This document shows positions 45,796 to 53,384 of a stretch of DNA of 64,000 nt, piece by piece (the first letter of the stretch is position 1; every line of letters begins with the position of its first letter). Position numbers and translations under genes: made by a program. A model generated the notes under the pieces. That model was given only the letters and a program-made list of their open reading frames with translations. It did no database searches and was not told the DNA's origin. The DNA is taken from assembly GCA_052078155.1 (NCBI GenBank), contig JBQJBP010000002.1, forward strand, positions 310,001-374,000. The letters run 5' to 3'. Source of the stretch: CAXBMB01 sp052078155. Its GTDB lineage: Bacteria; Pseudomonadota; Alphaproteobacteria; Kiloniellales; DSM-21159.

Positions 45796-46620
45796 TTAAG
45801 ACGCCAGACCCACACCGCTGCGGTCCTGGTTCAACACCTCCCGGGCCAGATGGATGTAGGCCTGAGATCCGGCGCAGCCCAAATCATAAAGCAGGACGGG
45901 CTTTCCATGGGAGGGAGCTTCTGACACCCGGACATTGCGGGGAATCACGGTCTGATAGACCCGGGTTCCCAGATAGGACCGAACGTCGGCTGCCACCATC
46001 TCACACAAGTTATTGCGGCGATCAAACATCGTTAGCACAACACCTTGTAGCTTCAGCTGCGGGTTCAGTGATCGCTTAACCCGGTCTATTGTGCGCAGCA
46101 AATGGCTCAGACCCTCCAGCGCATAGAATTCCGTCTGCAACGGAACCAAAACTGCGTCGGCTGCAACCAGTGCATTCAGCGTCAGAAGGCCCAGGGCCGG
46201 CGGGCAGTCAATCAGGATGTAATCCCATTTGGACTGGCATCGGGCCATGGCCTGTTTCAGGCGCTCTTCCCGATGGGAGAGATTAACCAGCTCCAGTTCC
46301 GCCCCGGACAAGTCCATAGAGGCCGGAAGGACCTGCATATTGGGGACAGCGGTATCGGAAACAGCCTGATCGAAGGCCAAATCGTTCAGCAGAACCTGGT
46401 AAATGTCCCGATCGCGGTCCTGTTGCTCCAATCCCAGGCCCGTAGAAGCATTTCCCTGTGGATCCAGATCCACCACCAGGACCTTCTTGTCACAAGCTGC
46501 CAAGGCAGTTGCCAGATTGATGGTCGTCGTGGTTTTGCCAACCCCCCCCTTTTGGTTGGCAATGGCGATGATCTGTGGAAGCGGTGCTGGTTCCTGCAAA
46601 TTATCTACAACTTGTAGCAT
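45796..46620 (-). CDS. parA: Chromosome partitioning ATPase ParA
   Basis: A 274-residue ParA/Soj ATPase. The deviant Walker A is KGGVGKTTTTIN (about 26-37), followed by VLVVDLDPQGNASTGLG and the Walker B-like YILIDCPPALGLLTLNAL. RNNLCEMVAADVRSYLG and VIPRNVRVSEAPSHGKPVLLY are standard for chromosomal ParA. It forms ATP-dependent dimers on the nucleoid and pulls ParB-parS complexes. It starts two bases after the rsmG stop, so rsmG, parA and parB are likely co-transcribed. Confidence 0.96.
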   Translation of the reverse strand: MLQVVDNLQEPAPLPQIIAIANQKGGVGKTTTTINLATALAACDKKVLVVDLDPQGNASTGLGLEQQDRDRDIYQVLLNDLAFDQAVSDTAVPNMQVLPASMDLSGAELELVNLSHREERLKQAMARCQSKWDYILIDCPPALGLLTLNALVAADAVLVPLQTEFYALEGLSHLLRTIDRVKRSLNPQLKLQGVVLTMFDRRNNLCEMVAADVRSYLGTRVYQTVIPRNVRVSEAPSHGKPVLLYDLGCAGSQAYIHLAREVLNQDRSGVGLAS

Positions 46621-46622
46621 GG

Positions 46623-47240
46623 TTATTCGAGACCCCCTATCCGTAGCAACGCCCCCTCAGGATCGGAGCGGCTCTCAAAACGACTGACAGACATTCTCTC
46701 TGCTTTTTGCAACGGGGTCAATTCTTCATCAACTGCCCGGCCTTTCAAGAAAAGGCAAATGCCGTCTCTCTTCAGCAGGGGGCGTGCGAAGGTCAAAAGC
46801 TTGTCCAGAGGGGCTAGTGCTCTTGCCGTGACCACGTCAACTTCCAGGTCACTGACCTGCTCGATCCGCTTGGCATGCAGCGTTACCTCAGTATCAGTGC
46901 GACGAGCCACTTCGCGCAAAAAAGAGATCTTCTTCTGATCTGACTCGATCAAATGGACATTCCCGGCACCGAGAATGGCTAAAACCAATCCCGGAAACCC
47001 TGCGCCACTGCCCAAATCAGCCAAAACAAGCGGACGACCTTCTGGTTTGGGAGACAGATGTTCAAAAATCTGAGCTGAATCTAGGAAATGCCGCTTCCAG
47101 GTCTCTTTTCTTGTGTCCGGACCGATAAGGTTGATGACCTTGCTCCATTTGAGCAGCAGCTCGTCATAGATTTTCAGTTTCTCCAGTGTTTCACGTGAAA
47201 CATTGATTTCCTTTTCGAAATCCTGGGGTCCAAAACCCAT
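46623..47240 (-). CDS. rsmG: 16S rRNA (guanine-527-N7)-methyltransferase RsmG (GidB)
   Basis: A 205-residue SAM-dependent methyltransferase. Motif I is LADLGSGAGFPGLVLAI; HLIESDQKKISFLREVAR binds the ribose side, and VVTARALAPLDKLL is the RsmG signature. WSKVINLIGP with a following RHFLDSAQI are the N-terminal family marks. I start at ATG 47240, supported by AGGA eight bases upstream; a GTG at 47270 is less likely. The codons for NVSRET (residues about 13-18) contain a parS site. It methylates G527 of 16S rRNA; loss gives low-level streptomycin resistance in other bacteria. Confidence 0.95.
   Translation of the reverse strand: MGFGPQDFEKEINVSRETLEKLKIYDELLLKWSKVINLIGPDTRKETWKRHFLDSAQIFEHLSPKPEGRPLVLADLGSGAGFPGLVLAILGAGNVHLIESDQKKISFLREVARRTDTEVTLHAKRIEQVSDLEVDVVTARALAPLDKLLTFARPLLKRDGICLFLKGRAVDEELTPLQKAERMSVSRFESRSDPEGALLRIGGLE
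47187..47202. promoter_or_regulatory. parS: parS site 1, inside rsmG
   Basis: TGTTTCACGTGAAACA is a perfect 16-bp palindrome identical to the consensus bacterial parS. It lies within the rsmG coding region, where it encodes part of NVSRET. ParB should bind here. Confidence 0.95.
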
Positions 47241-47801
47241 GACACTATTCCTCAGAAGTTGCTCAACCACTCTGGCGGCTTCTGACTGTGTTTTACCCCA
47301 TCCAATCCACTATGGACAATACCACCCAACAGTCGACAGCCCCTTCTCGCGCCCCTATCCGAAAGGGCACCCAAGAGCCTGATGGTTGGGGCACGACTTG
47401 GAAACTTGAGGTCCACAAAAAGGCAGGGAGAGAACAGTACGAGTTTTCCTTCCCAGACCACCTAGGAAAGCCAGACTCTGCGTTGCATCCCGTACGATGG
47501 GCCTATCAGGCCCGGCACCCCCACAATCCAGCAGAAACAAGCTGCTGAAACAGGCAATACACCCGCGCAACAAGTCTGAAGCCATCACATAGCCGTCTGC
47601 GACGGGGAGACTGGTGGCCGAACCTCAGGCCTTAAACTCAAAAAAGAGGGGGACCCCTGTGGCCAGAAACCAAAACCTCTGGCATTGGCATCAGGTGATG
47701 GGAAGCGGACAGGAAAAAGCCCTCACTGAACCGACAAAGTCCAGCCAACAACAAACTCAGCTAACTATGAAAACGGATCTGCCAGAGATCAGAAAGGGAG
47801 T
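47241..47801. other. 561-base spacer between mnmG and rsmG, no gene seen
   Basis: In many bacteria mnmG and rsmG (gidA-gidB) are nearly adjacent. Here they are separated by over 500 bases with no convincing gene; the short open frames on both strands overlap and have no family features. The rsmG promoter probably lies here. No repeat copy or terminator was recognised. Confidence 0.45.
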
Positions 47802-49712
47802 TTAAGCGGCTTTGATCCGGGCCTGTCGTTTGACGTAACGGAGCAACGCCAGCAACGCGGCCGGGGTTACACCGGGAATACGACCAGCGGCACCCAAGGT
47901 CTCCGGCTTGGCCAAAGCCAGTTTCTGCCTGGCCTCGTTAGACAGGGAGGGAATGGCCGCGAAATCCAGATCAGCGGGCAAGACGAGGTCTTCGTCTTTC
48001 CGGAACGCCGCAACATCTGCTTCCTGACGATCCAGATAACTGGCGTAACGAGCGTCTGTTTCAATGTTCTCCGCCACAAAAGTCGGCAAGGAGGCCAACT
48101 CAGGCCAGACAGTTTCCAGACGAGACCAGGTCATATCAGGACGGGCCAACAAAGCGTAGACATCCCGTCGCTGACCATCCCGGTTGATCTTGAAGCCCAG
48201 TCGGTTCAGTTCATCAGGTGTGGCTGAAAGCTGGCGAGCCAAGGCAGCGCCTTCCGCCAGAGCCTGTTGCTTGCGGTCATAGACCCCTTTGCGAAGGGTC
48301 CCAACCACACCCCAGCTGAAGCCTTTCTCTGTCAGGCGCTGGTCGGCGTTATCCGCCCGAAGTCGCAATCTGTATTCAGCCCGACTGGTGAACATGCGAT
48401 AAGGCTCTGTCACCCCGCGGGTCACCAGATCATCAATCATCACACCCACGTAGGCTTCGGCGCGGTCCAGCCACAGCAGGTTTTCTGCACGATCCCCAGC
48501 GCCGTCTTTGCTCACTGCCCAGGCGGCATTCAGCCCAGCCATCAGCCCCTGGGCCCCGGCTTCTTCATAACCTGTCGTGCCATTGATCTGACCAGCCAGA
48601 TACAATCCGGGCACCTTGGACAGCTGAAGGTCCCGCCCCAGTTCGCGGGGGTCCACATAGTCATATTCGATGGCATAGCCCGGCTGCAGAACCTCCACCT
48701 TTTCCAGCCCTTTTATCTGACGCAGGAAAGCAAGCTGGACTTCCGCCGGCAAAGACGTGGAAATGCCATTGGGATAGATGGTGGGATCATCCAAACCTTC
48801 GGGTTCGAGGAAGATCTGATGGCGGTCCCGTTCCGCAAAACGCACCACTTTGTCTTCTATGGACGGGCAGTAACGGGGTCCGGTCGACTCAATCTGCCCG
48901 GAATACATGGGCGCCCGATGCAGATTGTCCGAAATCACCTGATGAACAGAGGGATTGGTGTAGGTGATGTGGCAGGGAATCTGAGGTGTGGTGATGCTCT
49001 CAGTCAGATCTGAAAAGGGTTCTGGTGGCGTGTCACCCGCCTGCTCTTCCAAAATGGAAAAATCAATTGAGTCTCGATGCAACCTCGCAGGCGTACCTGT
49101 TTTCAAGCGGCCCAGATTGAGATTAAAGCGCTGCAGCGTTTCCGCCAGCTTGACTGCAGGGGCTTCCCCCACGCGGCCTGCTTCCTTGCGCAGCTCGCCC
49201 TGATGGATGACACCGCGCAGAAAGGTACCGGTAGTCAAAACAACCGCCCCGGCCCGCACTTCCTCGCCCTGCCCTGTCACCAGGCCACAGCAACGCCCCT
49301 GCTCATCCAACAGCAGATCAGCCGCTTCCCCTTCCAGCAGATAAAGATTGTCCTGTTCAGACAGCAGGGCCTGCACAGCCTGCCGGTAGAGCTTGCGGTC
49401 CGCCTGGGCCCGGGGTCCACGAACGGCCGGACCCTTTGAGCGGTTCAGCATGCGAAACTGAATGCCCGCTCTGTCAATGGCGCGGCCCATGATGCCATCC
49501 AGCGCATCAATCTCCCGAACCAGATGCCCTTTCCCCAATCCGCCAATGGCAGGATTGCAGGACATCACCCCCACGGTTTCCCAGCTGTGAGTCACCAGAA
49601 GAGTGGTTGCGCCCATGCGTGCAGCTGCCGCTGCGGCTTCGCAACCAGCATGCCCCCCGCCGACCACGATGACATCCACCGCGGGGCGTTCTGATAGATT
49701 GATTTTCTGCAT
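47802..49712 (-). CDS. mnmG: tRNA uridine-5-carboxymethylaminomethyl modification enzyme MnmG (GidA)
   Basis: A 636-residue FAD enzyme. The N-terminal VIVVGGGHAGCEAAAAAAR binds FAD. GVMSCNPAIGGLGKGHLVREIDALDG and GPAVRGPRAQADR are strict family signatures, and the C-terminal half has YRMFTSRAEYRLRLRADNAD. With MnmE it modifies U34 of several tRNAs. I start at MQKINLSE because the reading frame upstream of it does not resemble MnmG. parS site 2 lies upstream, and mnmE is next on the same strand, giving the standard mnmE-mnmG-rsmG-parA-parB order. Confidence 0.96.
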   Translation of the reverse strand: MQKINLSERPAVDVIVVGGGHAGCEAAAAAARMGATTLLVTHSWETVGVMSCNPAIGGLGKGHLVREIDALDGIMGRAIDRAGIQFRMLNRSKGPAVRGPRAQADRKLYRQAVQALLSEQDNLYLLEGEAADLLLDEQGRCCGLVTGQGEEVRAGAVVLTTGTFLRGVIHQGELRKEAGRVGEAPAVKLAETLQRFNLNLGRLKTGTPARLHRDSIDFSILEEQAGDTPPEPFSDLTESITTPQIPCHITYTNPSVHQVISDNLHRAPMYSGQIESTGPRYCPSIEDKVVRFAERDRHQIFLEPEGLDDPTIYPNGISTSLPAEVQLAFLRQIKGLEKVEVLQPGYAIEYDYVDPRELGRDLQLSKVPGLYLAGQINGTTGYEEAGAQGLMAGLNAAWAVSKDGAGDRAENLLWLDRAEAYVGVMIDDLVTRGVTEPYRMFTSRAEYRLRLRADNADQRLTEKGFSWGVVGTLRKGVYDRKQQALAEGAALARQLSATPDELNRLGFKINRDGQRRDVYALLARPDMTWSRLETVWPELASLPTFVAENIETDARYASYLDRQEADVAAFRKDEDLVLPADLDFAAIPSLSNEARQKLALAKPETLGAAGRIPGVTPAALLALLRYVKRQARIKAA

Positions 49713-50326
49713 ACCCAGAAGATGAGAAGAGCCAGGGCAGAAGTCAAGCCAGCGCCCCTGCAATGGAGGGTTTCGCACAGGAGATAGCCGCCCGCTGTTG
49801 CAAAAATCTCTCAGATCATCAGCGCAAACCGCCCTAAGGCACTTCACGCTCCAGAAAGGCGCAAAAGACCCCAGGCAAAGGCGGGGAAAACAGCGTCGAC
49901 TGTTCTACCATGCTGGCACAGAAAATGACTCTGGATCATCATCCTTCGCCAGCCAATGGATTCCTGCCGAGGATGGGCACTAAACAAGTGAGCGCTCAGG
50001 CTCATTTTCCCAATCAATGAAATGGGTAGAAACGAGATATCCGACGGAATGTGCATGTCAGAGTCATCGGCCGATCGAGACCTCAGGCATAGTGATGGAG
50101 CCTCAGGGGTCATTGCCCCTCTACCGCATGTTTCACGTGAAACACAAAACGACAACAATCTGACAGGATTGGAATACTGGCTCGTCCGTCTGAGGAGTAA
50201 ACTGGCCTGAAGTGCGGAATCTGTAGTGATCAAAAGAGTCGAATCATAAACTTTTGATTCAAACTGAGCTCCAGACAGCCCCGGTACGAAGCGGGTGGCC
50301 TACTTGCCTATGCAGAAGCGGGTGGC
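49713..50326. other. 614-base gap between mnmE and mnmG, with parS site 2
   Basis: It contains parS site 2 (50129-50144), a short hairpin GGGG-TCATTG-CCCC (50106-50119), the weak inverted repeat GAATCA/TGATTC (50241-50260) after mnmE, and the 27-bp tandem duplication at the mnmE end. No protein gene was recognised. A minus-strand open frame across the parS site reads VSRET, only because parS encodes it in one frame. Confidence 0.5.
50129..50144. promoter_or_regulatory. parS: parS site 2, between mnmE and mnmG
   Basis: A second perfect TGTTTCACGTGAAACA palindrome, 2.9 kb from site 1 and 4.4 kb from the start of parB. It lies in non-coding DNA. Confidence 0.95.
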
Positions 50327-50341
50327 CTACTTGCCGATGCA
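50288..50341 (-). repeat. 27-bp tandem duplication of the mnmE 3' end
   Basis: Two 27-base units (50288-50314 and 50315-50341) differ at one base. On the minus strand each unit encodes, in the mnmE frame, the C-terminal CIGK, a TAG stop and then ATRF. The first stop (50327-50329) ends mnmE; the second copy of CIGK-stop follows in frame 27 bases later. Confidence 0.9.
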
Positions 50342-51700
50342 AAAGTCACCGAAAATTACATCGAGCAGGTCTTCCACATCCACACGGCCCAAAATACGGC
50401 CCAGCGCCCTCACTGCCAATCGAAGGGATTCAGCCATGAGCGCGATGTCCGGACCGTCCGGAACCTCCCGCAAATGAAAGACAACCTCTTCCAACGCCAC
50501 CCGATGCCGCTCCCGGGTAAAGAGAGGCGTTTCGCGAACGCTGTCGTGCCGACTCTCCACCGCCTGCTGGAGGGTTTCCAGAAAGCCGTCAACCCCCTGG
50601 CCTGTTTTCAAAGACAGCAGATGGACCTGCTGGCCAGCTACCTGACCAGGGGCGATATCGGGGTGCTTGTCCAGCTTTGTCGCCGCCACCAGACAGCGGT
50701 CGTCTATCAAAGCCTGGGTTTCCGGGTCCAGATCGGGCCAGTCACCCAGATCAAACAAAGCGATTTTTAGGTCAGCTTTGGCCGCCTGCTCCAAGGTCCG
50801 GCGCATGCCTTCCCTTTCAACAGGGTCTACAGTTTGTAGACTGCGGTCCCGTAGTCCGGCTGTATCCGCCAGAATGACCGGATAGCCCCCAAGATCCAGT
50901 TGGACGTCAATAACATCCCGTGTGGTGCCGGCAATCTCAGATACAATGGCCGCTTCCCGGCGGGCCAGAAGGTTTAGCAGGCTGGACTTTCCGGCGTTGG
51001 GGGGACCCACGATGGTGACCCGGATGCCATCGCGCAGACGCTCCCCTACCGCAGCCTGGCTCAACTGTCTGTCAATCTCCCCTTCCAGATCAGAAACCGC
51101 CGACAGGATCGTGGGAAGCAAATCGTCGGGAAGCTCCTCGTCTGCAAAGTCAATGGTGGCTTCAAGGTGAGCCAGATGACGGGTCAGAAGATCCATCCAG
51201 CGGGTGATCTGATCACTCAACCCCCCTTCCATCTGACGTAAAGCCTGTTGGCGCTGCATTTCTGTATCGGCGTCGATCAGATCTGCCAGACCTTCCACTT
51301 CCGTCAGATCCATCCGGTCATTGGCAAAAGCCCGGCGGGTGAATTCCCCGGCGTCTGCGGGTCTCATGCCATCCATATGAGACAAAACTGAGAACAGACG
51401 GGCCAGGACAGCCCGAGAGCCGTGAACCTGTAACTCTGCACAGTCTTCGCCCGTAAAGCTCTTCGGTGCGGGAAACCAGAGCACCAGCCCCTGATCGATT
51501 TCCTCCCCGGTTTCTGGATCCTGCAGCGTCTTCAGCTGAGCGCGTCGGGGTGCCGGCAGCGCCCCGCCGCAAAGCGCTGTCACAGCTATTGCAACGGATG
51601 GACCGGACAACCGGATAACCGCGACGCCCGCACGACCTGGCGCAGAAGACAGCGCATAGATGCTGTCAGCAACGGGTGAGGAAACGACGGTGTCGGGCAT
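50327..51700 (-). CDS. mnmE: tRNA modification GTPase MnmE (TrmE)
   Basis: A 457-residue GTPase. The N-terminal domain opens SIYALSSAPGRAGVAVIRLSG and has FTGEDCAELQVHGS, the folate-binding region. The inserted G domain (about 215-375) has GPPNAGKSS, TTRD and DTAGLRD. The C-terminus is FCIGK, whose cysteine is needed for activity. MnmE with MnmG makes the cmnm5U34 modification. I start at ATG 51700 with GGAG eight bases upstream; a TTG one codon earlier is possible. The 3' end is tandemly duplicated. Confidence 0.96.
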   Translation of the reverse strand: MPDTVVSSPVADSIYALSSAPGRAGVAVIRLSGPSVAIAVTALCGGALPAPRRAQLKTLQDPETGEEIDQGLVLWFPAPKSFTGEDCAELQVHGSRAVLARLFSVLSHMDGMRPADAGEFTRRAFANDRMDLTEVEGLADLIDADTEMQRQQALRQMEGGLSDQITRWMDLLTRHLAHLEATIDFADEELPDDLLPTILSAVSDLEGEIDRQLSQAAVGERLRDGIRVTIVGPPNAGKSSLLNLLARREAAIVSEIAGTTRDVIDVQLDLGGYPVILADTAGLRDRSLQTVDPVEREGMRRTLEQAAKADLKIALFDLGDWPDLDPETQALIDDRCLVAATKLDKHPDIAPGQVAGQQVHLLSLKTGQGVDGFLETLQQAVESRHDSVRETPLFTRERHRVALEEVVFHLREVPDGPDIALMAESLRLAVRALGRILGRVDVEDLLDVIFGDFCIGK

Positions 51701-51848
51701 CAAGTGAGCTCCAGTCGAAAATCAGCGGCGCAGAACAGGCCAGATCTTACACAGCTAAGGCCTGAGTATGATCGATTTAGCAGAAAGCGATCGGTCCTTG
51801 AAACCCAAGCGTGGCTCACCCTCTAGCTCCCCAAAACTGGCAAAGCTG

Positions 51849-52418
51849 TCAGCCCTTCCAGGCTTTGTAATAGCCCTGAGCATCCGCGCGTTTTTTCTCG
51901 CGCTGCTCCTCTTCAATGGATCCCACCAGAATGAACCCCAGGATCTCGTCCTTTTCGGCAAAGCCCAAACCCGCTTTAACCTGAGGAGAATGAGCATTGG
52001 GCCCGGTTACCAGCACCGCGCCATATCCCAGCCCATGCAGGGCCAGAAGCACATTTTGAGTGGCTGCGCTGCTGGCGACGATCTGCTCAATGGGCGGTAC
52101 TTTGGGATGTCCCTCTGTGATTTCAGCGGCGGCAACAATCAACAGAGAGGTGCGCTGAGCTTTGCCCCGGATCATCTCCTGTGCCTCATCTGAGGCCTCC
52201 GGATCCCGGGCCAACAGTCCCTCCACAAAGAGGTCGCCGAGCTTTACCATGGCGTCCTTGTCCAGCGTCAAAAACCGCCAGGGACGCAGGGCACCGTGAT
52301 CCGGCGCAGACATGGCACTTTGAAAGATCTGCTGCAATTCTTCGGCGCTTGGCACCCCCTCCCCCATATGACGAACGGATACGGACTGCCGGGACTGTAA
52401 GAACTCCAAATGGGACAC
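51849..52418 (-). CDS. Nitroreductase family protein
   Basis: A 189-residue FMN nitroreductase of the YdjA/RutE-like type. LQSRQSV near the N-terminus (RRSV/RRS-type) contacts FMN, SAPDHGALRPWRFLTL is a strong YdjA-like signature, and ASSAATQNVLLALHGLGYGAVLVTG is the second FMN-contacting block. I chose GTG 52418 (first residues SHLEFL) because GGAG sits seven bases upstream; a TTG at 52463 gives an unlikely extra 15 residues. The enzyme reduces nitro compounds or quinones with NAD(P)H. The physiological substrate is unknown. Confidence 0.85.
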   Translation of the reverse strand: MSHLEFLQSRQSVSVRHMGEGVPSAEELQQIFQSAMSAPDHGALRPWRFLTLDKDAMVKLGDLFVEGLLARDPEASDEAQEMIRGKAQRTSLLIVAAAEITEGHPKVPPIEQIVASSAATQNVLLALHGLGYGAVLVTGPNAHSPQVKAGLGFAEKDEILGFILVGSIEEEQREKKRADAQGYYKAWKG

Positions 52419-52821
52419 GGTTTTCTCCAAAGCTACTAGATAGGGGAAGAATTCAGGGGACAAAGGATATCTGTGGGGGCAGATCCGACCTGTTGAAAGA
52501 CTGACAGGGGCGCGAGTTGGGAAAACTCACCTCACCCCTTCCTCCAAAGGAAAGGAAATCGGCGACTGCCAGCAGTTTTGGTGTTTTACGGAACTCCCCA
52601 AGAAACAGACCTGTGCGGGCTCATGATTTTCACACAGGCTGATGACAGAGCACCGGTCGGTCCGAAGGGGGGCGAAGACCCCGGCAAGACGCTCATCACC
52701 AAGCTGTCAAAAACTTAGCAAGTCCCCTAGGAGGTCACAAGTACTGCACAACAGAACAGTCTTTTGATCGTCAGATCACAGGGTCCTCTCACCTCACCCG
52801 GTCAGTCCCCGAAAGAGCCAG
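52419..52821. other. About 400-base gap, no gene seen
   Basis: It lies between the nitroreductase start and the DUF6489 stop, both on the minus strand. No hairpin terminator, repeat copy or tRNA was recognised. The nitroreductase promoter should be at its left side. Confidence 0.35.
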
Positions 52822-53061
52822 TCAGCTTTTGGCCTTGCCGCCCATTTGGGTCCAGAAAGCCTTCTGCAACTGCTCAAAGCCTTCAATAGAGGCGGGCAGC
52901 CAGGTTTTCATGAGATTTTCCGGTTCCATGTTCTCCAGATTGCTCAGCATGCGCCGCTCAATCTCTTTCATCATGGAATCCTGCAGGGGTTTGACATCCG
53001 GCAATCCAAGGAACTGACGCGCTTCTTCCGGTGTGCAGTCAATATCAATGGAAATTTTCAC
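52822..53061 (-). CDS. DUF6489 family small protein
   Basis: A 79-residue protein beginning MKISIDIDCTPEEARQFLGL, then PDVKPLQDSMMKEIERRM and WLPASIEGFEQLQKAFWTQM. This pattern fits DUF6489, a small soluble family largely restricted to alphaproteobacteria. The helical middle resembles phasin-like or polymer-granule-associated helices, but I would not assign a function. It is monocistronic, divergent from the thioredoxin-domain gene at 53385. The 323-base gap between them (53062-53384) carries both promoters and nothing else I could recognise. Confidence 0.82.
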   Translation of the reverse strand: MKISIDIDCTPEEARQFLGLPDVKPLQDSMMKEIERRMLSNLENMEPENLMKTWLPASIEGFEQLQKAFWTQMGGKAKS

Positions 53062-53384
53062 AGCAGTTTCCTCTCACTTACTGGCAGGAGCCTTTTTGAC
53101 ACAGCTGCCTGTCCTTTTTGTCCCGACCAACTCTACCTGCATTGATGAGAAAAAACTGCCAGGAATCAACAGCCGCACCAAAGTGGCCAGAACCACCTGC
53201 CGACAATCCTCAGAAAGAGTGTCCGGCTTTTCCCGGCATCGCCCCTGCCCCAGGACGAGGTCACCAATCTTTCATCATCTTTTTGTCCGGCCAGCCATAG
53301 CCCTCGTTATAGTAAAGAGGTATTCCTGACACAGGCTTCTTAAACTGTTTCAGACCCACCATTCCCAAGGGAAATCAGTCGTAC

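Noticed and set aside
46605..46617. Palindrome CTACAACTTGTAG at the parA start, similar to CTACAGTTTGTAG inside mnmE (about 50827-50839)
   Set aside because: Both are within coding sequence, short, and plausibly chance; no third copy in a regulatory position.
47288..47548. Short plus-strand open frame in the mnmG-rsmG spacer
   Set aside because: No ribosome binding site or recognisable domain; overlapped by other frames.
49844..50233. 129-codon minus-strand open frame between mnmG and mnmE reading VSRET
   Set aside because: The apparent similarity to RsmG is caused by the parS palindrome; the rest has no family features.
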